Shown: in pieces, positions 55,420 to 64,000 of the stretch | How positions within the stretch are numbered: position 1 is the first letter of the stretch | How the letters are laid out: every line of letters starts with the position of its first letter | Source of the DNA: Apoda limacodes | Taxonomy: Eukaryota > Arthropoda > Insecta > Lepidoptera > Limacodidae | Reading direction: 5' to 3' | Length of the DNA: 64,000 nucleotides | Assembly (NCBI GenBank): GCA_946406115.1 | Contig: OX291545.1 | Span: 8,632,001-8,696,000 of the forward strand | Notes under the pieces: generated by a model | The model's database searches: none | What the model saw: only the letters and a program-made list of their open reading frames with translations | What the model was told of the DNA's origin: nothing | Position numbers and translations under genes: made by a program

Positions 55420-56200
55420 TCTATTATGAAAATTAGTCTGTATTTTAATAAGTTTTTCTTCAAGACAAACTTTGATAACGATAGTGTTATCGTGTCAAAA
55501 ACCTACTTCCTAGACTATTGACACTTTAACACTTCGATATATGTTTTTTAGGATAATAGAATTTTGAAAGTAACTCTCTTGGCCGTGTGAAAAAATAAGT
55601 TGTAGTCGCAGAAATTCACATAACTATAATATAATAAACAAATTAAGTGTGTTAATGGTTTGTTCGTTTATCATAATTTAACTGAGCAACAATGCAATGG
55701 TACGTCTAAGCAAACTTTTGACTACAATTTCAAATTTAAAAATAGCAATAAGATCCCGTATTGCGTCTGACTGTCAATACGTGCATGGTTTTTTTCCAAT
55801 AACTACAAAACCAAAAATTTTTTATAATAGTTTTTATAAGTGTATTAAGAGGAAAGTTTAAGTGTATAATTTATAAGTATTTGTTACGTGTAGGCTATAA
55901 TAAACAAAGTTTTTCCAGTCATCGAGTCGATAAAAATCTATAACTCTATCATATACTATGTTCCTTTAAAACATACGTACCTACATCCATATCTTCACGG
56001 CTTATTCCTAACAAGAGGATCGCCAAATCGCCAGAAGCTAGATACATTCATCATAATGTTAGGCGAGGACTCATTTCACGATTTTATTTAGTCCTGCATT
56101 ACCACGCTCAGTTCATACAAAATCCGTAATCGTGTGTGTTAGTACTTACTTCAAACAAGAGATGTTTTAATGTGTGCGTGTTATATACAAGCTACTAACT
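55420..56200. other. AT-rich intergenic sequence
   Basis: No gene seen. Confidence 0.4.
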
Positions 56201-56202
56201 AC

Positions 56203-56438
56203 TAATGAATTGTTATAGCATGCTATAGGTACAGCAATAGTTCGTTTAACTGTGTAATAGATATACCCGCGGAAACCTTTGAATTTTTAGGGATAAAAAG
56301 TAGCCTATATGCTATATTCCAGGACCTAACCTATATGTATGCCAAGTTTTATCCCGATCCGTCCAGTGGTTGAAGCGTGATTGAGTAACAAACATCCATC
56401 CAGACATACAAACTTTCACATTTATAATATTAGTAGGA
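56203..56438 (-). mobile_element. Helitron-like (LEP1-type) fragment, minus orientation
   Basis: On the minus strand it begins TCCTACTAATATTATAAATG and GTGAAAGTTTGTATGTCTGG at 56438. It carries TAGGCTACTTTTTATCCCTA and ends in GCATGCTATAACAATTCATT. The 5' edge is the best preserved of the family here; the CTAG 3' end is lost. Confidence 0.7.
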
Positions 56439-56439
56439 T

Positions 56440-57245
56440 AAAATACATATAGTTGCATAAAATAATAATTTGTCATAGACATGTTTAATGACCTTACTGA
56501 TTGATTTTCTACAACTTTTAAAGTACAATTTTTACTTCTCTCCACCTACATTTTTTTTCCGAACACAACAGTCACCCACCTACCTTCTTATCAAAACTTA
56601 TAAACCTCGCTGACAACGTACATCGAACCCTCCAAAAACACTTTGAAACGGGAACATGATTTATATTTGCATCGCCGGTAGCGCAAGGGTTCGCAGCTTG
56701 CGCCCCCGTGGGCTCTCAAAGGTGTGTGACAAGCAATATATTGCTCGTCAATCCCCCTCCCCACCACAGCATGTATCAAAGCCCAATCTATCAAATCGTC
56801 ACTGTTTGACGACTACCATTATTCGACGGCCACGAAACAAATGATTACAAATGAATAGGGGGCGGGGGGTGCGTTGTCATAGCAACGCGAGACGATCGAT
56901 GCGTCTCGTCCGCTCTGCTCTCGCCTACAATTAAACAATGATTCACCTTTATTACGTGCAGTCGGTTAAGAAGTAGTCTACGAAGTTCCTTCTCTAAATC
57001 TAAGGCTCGTAGTTGCGGTTTTGTAAACGACGAAGTGATGACAATAATGGACGTTGCTCTGTACATTGTAAAGCTGCCTGTTTGTTAAAAGTTCCTTCTG
57101 CTACTAGTAATACACGTAAGCTAGCAGAATTTTTCTAAATACAAAGGGATTTAAAGTAGGTTTATAAAAAAATATCACAAATAAATTTAGATATTTATGA
57201 AACCCTCGTGTCTTTCTTCTTGTCTTTGTGAAGTTCCGATAGGGA
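56440..57245. other. Intergenic sequence with a GC-rich block
   Basis: 56680-56775 (AGCGCAAGGGTTCGCAGCTT, GCGCCCCCGTGGGCTCTCAA) resembles a hAT-type edge like 54535. 56850-56925 is a G-run followed by GACGATCGATGCGTCTCGTC. No gene recognised. Confidence 0.35.
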
Positions 57246-57248
57246 ACG

Positions 57249-57393
57249 TTCTCGAGTGGCGACCACGGATCAAAAGACGCAGCGTGGGACGGCCTCCTAC
57301 GAGCCGATGGGCGCGGGCGGCTTAGGACTGGCCGTTGCGGAGACATATGGAGTAGGCCTATGTTCAGCAGTGGACGTCTTTTGTTAACTGACT
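57249..57393 (+). pseudogene. 3'-coding remnant of an RTE-type LINE
   Basis: Translation gives NVLEWRPRIKRRSVGRPPTS, then RWARAA, two stops, and AYVQQWTSF. This is the C-terminal block of lepidopteran endonuclease-reverse transcriptases that I know as VLEWRPR..RSVGRPP...W...A...QQWTS. The middle (usually about 25 residues) is deleted. No RT domain remains. Confidence 0.65.
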
Positions 57394-57399
57394 GATTGA

Positions 57400-58535
57400 C
57401 AATCAACTCACAGCCTAAACCAAAGGTGAAGGTGTAGTTTTAAGGGTACCTTTCTTTATTAGTGTATATGAGATTACTAAAAAGTAACTACGAAAATTTG
57501 CACTTTATAGATTTCAAAACTGGGGAAAAGGTTAGCAACACGTCGTCATGGATCAATGAAGTGACTTAAGTTTTGCCACAGAGGCAGTTTGACGAACGGA
57601 AAATGACATAAAATATTTTTGATTTTATTTAATCAAATAGAGGAAATAAGAAATTTCACAGCGAGCTTTGTACGAAAAAGAGCTAGTTTATTGAATAAAT
57701 AACCAATTATTTGTCAGACTTTTAACAAATATAGGTACTTGTTTTGATCGTGTACAATAATTGATACGATACAGTTAGTATATCTGCATAAGTTTTACCC
57801 TCGTATATCAACAGTTTTGTTTATAAAATGCAAGTTAGTGATACAAAAAATATTTACTATAGAAGATACCTAAGTTAAAATTGTTTTCTGCGGCGTCGTG
57901 TCGTGCGATCGTGTCTAGCGTTGGCCGCACTTGAATGACAATCATTCAAATTAATAAATAATATATAAAGATAAGATTCAAAAAAGGTAAGCTCTCAAAT
58001 GAGGTTCACAAAAATTCAAACAATTACAGGCTAGAATTTAAGATCGTTGGTAAAAACATCAGCCGATTTTATTGGTACCTTTACCAATCTTCCTTTTATC
58101 TTTCGCGTCACAGTGCTCATCTCTGGTGTCCAATAAAATGATACCCTTATGTCATAATTTATGTGTTGCATCGTTAAAATATCGTATCCTTGTACGAAAA
58201 GCATGCCATAAGTATATCACATATAGTTCTATCATTGTCATAAGATCTTATATACAAAAATTGTTTCTATAATAAAAACGAAAAACTGTGTGTCTGTTTT
58301 TTTTTAGTCAATAAGAGATAGCATTAACGTTCTTTTTTAGGTAGTTCGTTTATATGAAATAATTATCGTAATACAATAAATACCTTTACTCACATTTATT
58401 TGGTATTAGCTCACTCATACATTGCAATACGCAATACAAAAAAATATTTAAATAATAACAGTACTACAATAGATAAGAAAATTAAAAATCCAAAAAATCA
58501 GTTTCAAGAAACTGCTGCTGTACTGGATTTAACTC
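57400..58535. other. AT-rich intergenic sequence
   Basis: No gene seen. Confidence 0.4.
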
Positions 58536-58539
58536 TAAC

Positions 58540-58745
58540 TCTTTTTAGATCTAAGTCATGACGTGGCGTATCAATTGATATAGTCACGAGACAAATTAAT
58601 TGGCCCATTGGTTGCTGAGATATCGACACACTCACAGACATCATTTTAAAAATGATAGCAAGCGATTAAGGTTTCAAAATATAAAGAAAACGCAAATTTT
58701 GTGATTTACATTTTTAGTCCTACTATAATAACTTCCTTAAGAGTT
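58540..58745 (+). repeat. Interspersed repeat R1, plus orientation
   Basis: TTGATATAGTCACGAGACAA, TTTAAAAATGATAGCAAGCG and ATATAAAGAAAACGCAAATT align with 15112-15395. Confidence 0.7.
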
Positions 58746-58908
58746 TAATAAGAAACAATAAAATATACTAATATGAGTACTGTGATGCCAAACTCAGCGT
58801 GTGTTTGTACTATATTAAGATTGTCATGTAAAAGTATTGTGAAATATAATAATATATTATTCATATAAATAAATAAATTAACCTAGATACATAAAATATA
58901 ATCAATGA

Positions 58909-59187
58909 CTCCCTCGCAGCCTAGTTGGTAGAGTGGCTGACTGCTGCGCAGAGGGTGTGGGTTCGATTCCCGCATTGGACAAACATTTATGTGATAAAAA
59001 AAAAAATGTGTTTGTCTTGAGCCTGGGTGTATTTATGTATAATATTTTTTTTTGTATGTATTTATAAAAAAATATATATATATCTGTCTCTGTATCCGTT
59101 GTCTGGTATCCATAACACAAGCTTTGCTTACTTTGGGGCCAGACGTCGCTGTATGTAATTTCCAAAATTATTTATTTATTTATAATA
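58909..59187 (+). repeat. tRNA-derived SINE, head type A, full length
   Basis: Head CTCGCAGCCTAGTTGGTAGA (box A) and GTGGGTTCGATTCCCGCATT (box B, 58958). AT-rich body, then CAAGCTTTGCTTACTTTGGG and GCCAGACGTCGCTGTATGTA, ending ATTTATTTATTTAT. It is the only plus-oriented full copy and the best reference for the family. Confidence 0.85.
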
Positions 59188-59250
59188 ACTTCATTTAAGA
59201 ATATAAAACTACTTAAATCTATCTTGCCCGGTACAACGTAAATAAAAATT
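59188..59250. other. Short spacer
   Basis: No feature seen between the SINE and the LINE tail. Confidence 0.4.
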
Positions 59251-59252
59251 AG

Positions 59253-59435
59253 GTTTTCTTTTTATACCACTAAGGTGGCAAACAAGCACACAGTCCGTCT
59301 GATGGTAATCGGTCACCGTTGCCGACCCTTCAAAAATCCAATAACTTCTTTCTTGAAGAACCCCATACTGTAGTCCTTAGAGAAAACCTAGACAGGGAGC
59401 TCATTCCACAATCGAAGCGTTCGCGGAAGGAAGCA
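59253..59435 (-). mobile_element. 3' end of the 40-43 kb LINE family, minus orientation
   Basis: TTTATACCACTAAGGTGGCA, CCGTCTGATGGTAATCGGTC, CGTTGCCGACCCTTCAAAAA and CCCATACTGTAGTCCTTAGA match the minus-strand LINE at 40067-40260. About 45 bases between GGTCACCG and TTGCCGACCC are deleted. Confidence 0.85.
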
Positions 59436-59439
59436 TACG

Positions 59440-59880
59440 CAGAAAAATATTTTCGCGTGGGAACTCTGATCGTGATAAAAACTATCCTATACTCTTTGTC
59501 TTTTTCTAAAATGTCAGTATCAAAAATAAGCTTTCTTTAGTTGCTCTATTGTGACGGTAATAACAAACAAACGAATAAACCAATAAACTTTTGCGATTAC
59601 ATATTAGTGAGCTTAGGATATTGGCAGCATGGTGCACAATAACCATAACTAGTTCCAACGAATTTATCCGTTGAAAGATCTAACAGGTCTGACAATACCT
59701 GAATGTAGCTGCTAGCTGGTGCTTTCAGAAACACGATGAATTTACTTAGCTGCTTGAAAGCCACCTTAAACGGCTATTTCGTTGTACAGAAGAACGAGCT
59801 GACAACAGTACTTCTAGAACTTTGAAAATTGCTGCTTTAGTCAAGTTTTCAGACTTGACATTATTATTTCACTTGATATA
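59440..59880. other. Intergenic sequence
   Basis: No gene seen. Confidence 0.4.
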
Positions 59881-59975
59881 ATTATATTTATATTATATTA
59901 TTATATTTATATTATATTATTATATTTATATTATATTATTATATTTATATTATATTATTCTATTTATATTATATT
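59881..59975. repeat. 19-bp AT tandem repeat, five copies
   Basis: ATTATATTTATATTATATT repeats at 59881, 59900, 59919, 59938 and 59957. Only the last copy carries a change (ATTCTATT), so it is a young array. Confidence 0.9.
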
Positions 59976-59979
59976 ATAA

Positions 59980-60270
59980 TTATATTAATGATATTGTTTT
60001 TTAATGTAAAATTAGATCTCAATTAGATATCAATAAATAAAAACACTAGAACCAGTAATTAACTTGAAGATTTATTTCGACATCGTTTTTAGAAGAATTT
60101 TTTTTGGTTCATAGATTAAAAAGAAGCGTATGTAAATGGAGGTTAATAAATCAAATCACAACATATCAAACGCTGTTTTTGCAAACTTTTCTGTGCCGGA
60201 ATATCGCAGAATCGACAAATTAAAAATAGTGCAAGTTGCTCGCTTTCGATTTAACTCGTTAAAAAATATA
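59980..60270. other. AT-rich intergenic sequence
   Basis: No gene seen; the frame starting at 60136 runs into the next repeat. Confidence 0.4.
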
Positions 60271-60272
60271 AA

Positions 60273-60625
60273 ACCGACCAAGTGCAAGTCGGACTTGCGC
60301 ACCGGGGGTTCCGTACCACCACAAAATGTATGAGCCTGACTTGATTAGTTTTTATTGATTGTTGTTTGCACTTTAATTGCTTAAATTTGAACCTTGTATG
60401 TATTATTATCCTTTTCACGATAAAGCCTAAACAACAAAAACATATGTTTGTAACGGGCGACCCCTCTTAAATTTTTACTTTATGTATTTTTTAGAAAATC
60501 AGTCATATGTTCTGTGATATTTCAGGTTTCTCCCTACTTCGGTCTAAAATATAGAGGCCTTTAAAGGTAAGAAAAGACAGTCAGACAGCGTAGCTTAGTC
60601 ATATGGGCTCCATTGGCACTTTGAA
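60273..60625 (+). repeat. CGGCCAAGTG-edged interspersed repeat
   Basis: AACCGACCAAGTGCAAGTCG, ACTTGCGCACCGGGGGTTCC, TACCACCACAAAATGTATGA, and a right part CTACTTCGGTCTAAAATATA with GACAGTCAGACAGCGTAG. Close to 10824 at the left and to 37020 at the right. Confidence 0.7.
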
Positions 60626-60629
60626 CAAA

Positions 60630-61870
60630 TGAAAATGAGAAGTAGAGAGAAAAATGCACTGTATAGCATGCAAGTTCTATGAATGTCAAATGTTGTTAAA
60701 ATTTCATAAAGCTGATATGATCAATGATGACATACAGATATAATGATGGATAGCTGAACCAAGCGACGGACAATTGTACGGCGAATCGGGCTAAATATTG
60801 CTCTTTATAAATAAGTTATATTTTTTGCATCACCTATTTGATTGATTATTTTGACATAAAAATACTAATTAGACAAATAGTTACTCAGGCATTTCTTTTA
60901 AGACTATATATAGGTAGTAACCTATTTGGTATTAATACACGGAATTACCAAAATGCTGTGGTATTACGGTAGTAAGCGATCTTTGCGTTCTCAACCGGAT
61001 AATAAAACACAATACACTAACATAATATATACATATATAATCAAAAGTACACTATCAGTTATGTCCATTTGTGGCAAATAATAATTATATTCGTAAATCA
61101 AATACTCATAAAGGAAAATCGCATTGCAACATTTTATACAAATTCATTTTCAAGAAATATCTGCACAAAGTATAATTTTTTTTTAATCTCTATTCCTCTT
61201 AGTTATTGCCTAATAAAACGGGCGTAACTCAACCTATTGACCCGAGCATACGTCACATAACCTTAACCTATCATCAGGGCAAAACAAACCACATTACTCT
61301 AGAATTTATAAAATAGTTGTTATGGCGGTACCCATTTCCTATAAAATAAAGTGTTCAGTTTGCTCATATTTTAGAATTTGAGAACATAGAATGTACAATT
61401 GTGCCGTACCTGATTAGTATCTTAATGTTCCATGGTCTAAGTTAGGTGTTGTCAAAGGTGAATTTTCGAAACATCTGAAACATTTTATTTTTTATTTGCC
61501 CGCGTAAAATTTGGTTATCGCCAGGTTATAACAACAGGTACACCTTGATTATGATTATAATTAGAAAAAAAATCTGTAACGAATTATAGCTAAAGATAAA
61601 AGAATCCAAAAAAGTATTGGAATCACGTAAGTCGTATAATTTTAATAGTAATAGTTATTTCATTTGCTAGTGTTCTAGATTTCTTAATAATATTGTCATG
61701 GACTAAAACCTACAAATGGGTCACTTTGGCACCAAATACTGTAAAATGGGGCATAATTTCATAGAAACATCACAATGAATTTTAATTCGCAAATTTCAGT
61801 AAATCATAAAATGACTCATACGGACGATCAGATATGACAAAATTATAAAGTTTCCTTCTAAGACTACTTC
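60630..61870. other. AT-rich intergenic sequence
   Basis: No gene or named repeat seen. Confidence 0.4.
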
Positions 61871-61872
61871 TT

Positions 61873-62045
61873 CGCCTCAGCCGGTGTAAACACACATTCA
61901 CAGCCCTGTCCTTGGAGAAGAATGCTTAGGCAGTCCTACTCGCCGGCCTAGTGCTAATTGGCGGCTGTTTGTCCAGATAGTGGCCATTCGACTGTAAGAC
62001 TTCAAGCCGCTCATAACGCATTTGTCTTGGCTTAGCAACTGCTGA
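61873..62045 (+). repeat. Interspersed repeat R3, copy 2
   Basis: GGCCTAGTGCTAATTGGCGG, AGTGGCCATTCGACTGTAAG and TCAAGCCGCTCATAACGC align with 37590-37740. Confidence 0.55.
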
Positions 62046-62049
62046 ATCT

Positions 62050-62400
62050 ACGGAATCCTAAACATAAGTATCTAAATATACCTAGTATGATTGTAACGAC
62101 TAAAAATTTTGTTTTTAGATTCCATCCACAGTTACGGCTGCCCGACTTTTACTTGTTCGAGAGTTGGATAAATCACCCTCCCCATAATCCTCTGGAGATA
62201 TCGACCCTTATCTAAATATGTCTTGGTTATTGGATAGATGGGTAGGGTAAGAAGGGGAATGGTTGGTTGCATATTTTATTTCCGTTAATGTGACGATCGA
62301 ATAGAAACGTTTTTAAAGCGAAATTTTAACAACTGAATACTTAACATGATTCACGCTAATATATATTAGTGACAGTCTTGTTTTTATATTTGTCTGATAT
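62050..62400. other. Intergenic sequence
   Basis: No gene seen. Confidence 0.4.
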
Positions 62401-62404
62401 TACT

Positions 62405-62602
62405 TGACGTCGTAAAAAAGGAGCCAATTGAGCTGATTTTTGGCACAGAGATCTTTGAGTTCCTAAATAACAGATTTTTACGTCGACTAACTATAGCTAC
62501 AGCTTGCTATACCCTATCTTCTTACTATGATCAAAGAGATACAGTAAGAATCCCACGCCCATAACCGAAATTAGCGCCGGTGAAGCCGTAGGCAAAAGCT
62601 AG
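62405..62602 (+). mobile_element. Helitron-like (LEP1-type) fragment
   Basis: ATTTTTGGCACAGAGATCTT, TAACTATAGCTACAGCTTGC and CGGTGAAGCCGTAGGCAAAA, ending CTAG at 62599. The 5' end is lost. Confidence 0.6.
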
Positions 62603-62609
62603 TAGAAAT

Positions 62610-63085
62610 ATAAATATGATACGTAACAATTTCAACTAGGACTTCTGCGTTATCTTCTTAATTCCCTGAATTTTACATAGTATTTTGACTATTACGACAC
62701 TGGGCTTGTCCCTCCAAGGATGGTCCCTCCAGATATTACAAAAACGAACTTTTGACGAGAATAGTTCATTGTTCTTCGATGGTATTCTATTCCTAAGGTG
62801 ATTGGGTATGAGCCTATCACAATACCGGGCACAAACCAGACTCGAAACAGCTTTTACAATTGACAAAAAGTTACTAGCAATTGAACCAAGGTCTTACAAA
62901 ATGGCAGTCCAACTTTCTACCAATGCAATAGTCGGTTGTTTGCCAAGTGTGCCAAGATCGTAATAAGTAGGAGTTCACGATTCCTGCCTACCCCTACGAA
63001 AAATAAACGAGATATTATTTATGAACTTTTAGAATACTTAGTAGACAAAACCAATGACCGGCAGGATCATTATCTAACCCCAATT
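62610..63085. other. Intergenic sequence
   Basis: No gene recognised. The minus frame at 62636-62866 has no motif I can place. Confidence 0.35.
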
Positions 63086-63269
63086 TTTTTTTTTTTTTTA
63101 ATTTTTTGGATGTTACACACAGCGCCGCCTGGTCCCAAACTAACGAAGTCTCATACATAGTAAACATCCAGTCTCAAGACAAACATAAATAATAAATGTC
63201 TTGTTTGGGAATCGAACCCACGCTCCTCGATTCAGCAGTTGGGTCATTACCCACTGAGCCACGGAGCTC
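63086..63269 (-). repeat. tRNA-derived SINE, head type B, minus orientation
   Basis: T-run, then tail GATGTTACACACAGCGCCGC, shortened body, box B complement GGGAATCGAACCCACG, and head (minus) CTCCGTGGCTCAGTGGGTAA with a perfect box A core TGGCTCAGTGGG. An internal deletion removes most of the AT-rich body. Confidence 0.8.
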
Positions 63270-63274
63270 TATGG

Positions 63275-64000
63275 AAAATATATAAATCCGCCTTACCCAA
63301 GATAAGATTATGCTGTGCCACACCAGTAATCAATTAATTTTATATTAAATTCAATACTCTTACCTGTTAATTACAACTGAAATAATTATTTTAATCCAAA
63401 AAGGTTTACAGCATCGATACTTAAAGGCTTACAGTTTCGATGCAATAATGCCGATTTTCGAGTTCGATGAGTTTTTTAATTACAAAACAGCCGGAGCCGC
63501 AACTTATTTCACTGTTAGAAAGCAATATTCACTTGACATTCGGTTTGTATTTACACGGGTCGCAGATCGAAAATTAATTAATACCGGGGCGACTACTGCC
63601 GCATGTTAAACAGACCTAGCGAGGATTAATAGAGTTACGTAGCTTAAAGGGGAAAACGGATTATAAGATCATTCCAGTTTCCGTCCGTCTGTCACAAAGG
63701 ATTTCTCCGAAACTTAACTCTCGCGCTCGTCAAAATTACTAAATAAATATTTGTTTACATAATTTAGTTAAGTGGTCCCAATAATAAATGTAATGTAAAT
63801 AATAAAGTAAAATGATTTTTATTTCGACCAACTAGGATCATAAGGCTATACACATACACATTTGTTAGTATCAGGATATATCTTAAGAGCTAATGTTAAT
63901 TACACAATATAAAACGGTTCATAGATTTTTGTTTTTCAGTATGTGAACTATCATACAGTGGTTCACATACATAAGATCCTGCCTAGTCGACAGCAGCTTC
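63275..64000. other. Intergenic sequence
   Basis: No gene seen. 63540-63690 is GC-richer but not open. Confidence 0.4.

Noticed and set aside
58958..58968. tRNA-like box B as a true tRNA gene
   Set aside because: No complete cloverleaf, and the same head recurs attached to a SINE tail.

Overview
This window looks like gene-poor, AT-rich nuclear DNA from a moth or butterfly (Lepidoptera). The evidence is the repeat content: Helitron-like elements of the LEP1 type that end in CTAG, tRNA-derived SINEs with a tail characteristic of the group, a 5S rRNA-derived repeat, interspersed repeats edged by CGGCCAAGTGCGAGTCGG, and Jockey/CR1-type and RTE-type LINE fragments. I see no bacterial, viral or organellar features, no intact host protein-coding gene, no functional tRNA or rRNA gene and no CRISPR array.

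Layout. 1-12 kb is AT-rich spacer with a 24-bp minisatellite, a run of four Helitron-like copies (8.7-9.9 kb), a SINE, a LINE tail and several copies of the CGGCCAAGTG repeats. 13.9-16 kb holds an inverted pair of one interspersed repeat, a small unknown ORF and a promoter-like motif cluster at 15.9 kb. 18-22 kb holds a decayed LINE and a near-perfect 34-nt-arm hairpin. 22.4-25.2 kb has two GC-rich islands, the second with candidate splice donors on both strands. 25.6-31 kb is repeats (Helitron-like, two SINE types, a diverged duplication). 32.4-33.0 kb is a retroelement leader with a TATA box and a primer-binding-site-like motif, followed by a LINE tail. 34.8 kb has a textbook TATA/initiator pair. 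36-39 kb has an unknown 130-codon ORF and 5S-derived repeats. 40.05-43.4 kb is the largest gene-like unit: a nearly full-length LINE on the minus strand with endonuclease and reverse transcriptase halves split by one frameshift. 47.9-50.6 kb is a graveyard of mobile-element genes (a decayed transposon-associated protein, a second retroelement leader, a 290-bp palindrome, a short hairpin, a decayed tyrosine-recombinase-like exon with its splice donor). 51-64 kb is again repeats and AT-rich spacer.

The genes do not form a host pathway. The coding potential is mobile-element machinery, mostly broken, and the short SINE-like repeats would have depended on LINE enzymes for copying. The possible host signals are three or four promoter or first-exon candidates (15.9, 24.9, 34.85 and perhaps 47.25 kb), which would fit the flank or a long intron of a gene outside the window. 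I found no convincing new biological system. The best leads are the hairpins, the 5S-derived repeat with inverted edges, the twice-seen retroelement leader and the decayed recombinase gene.
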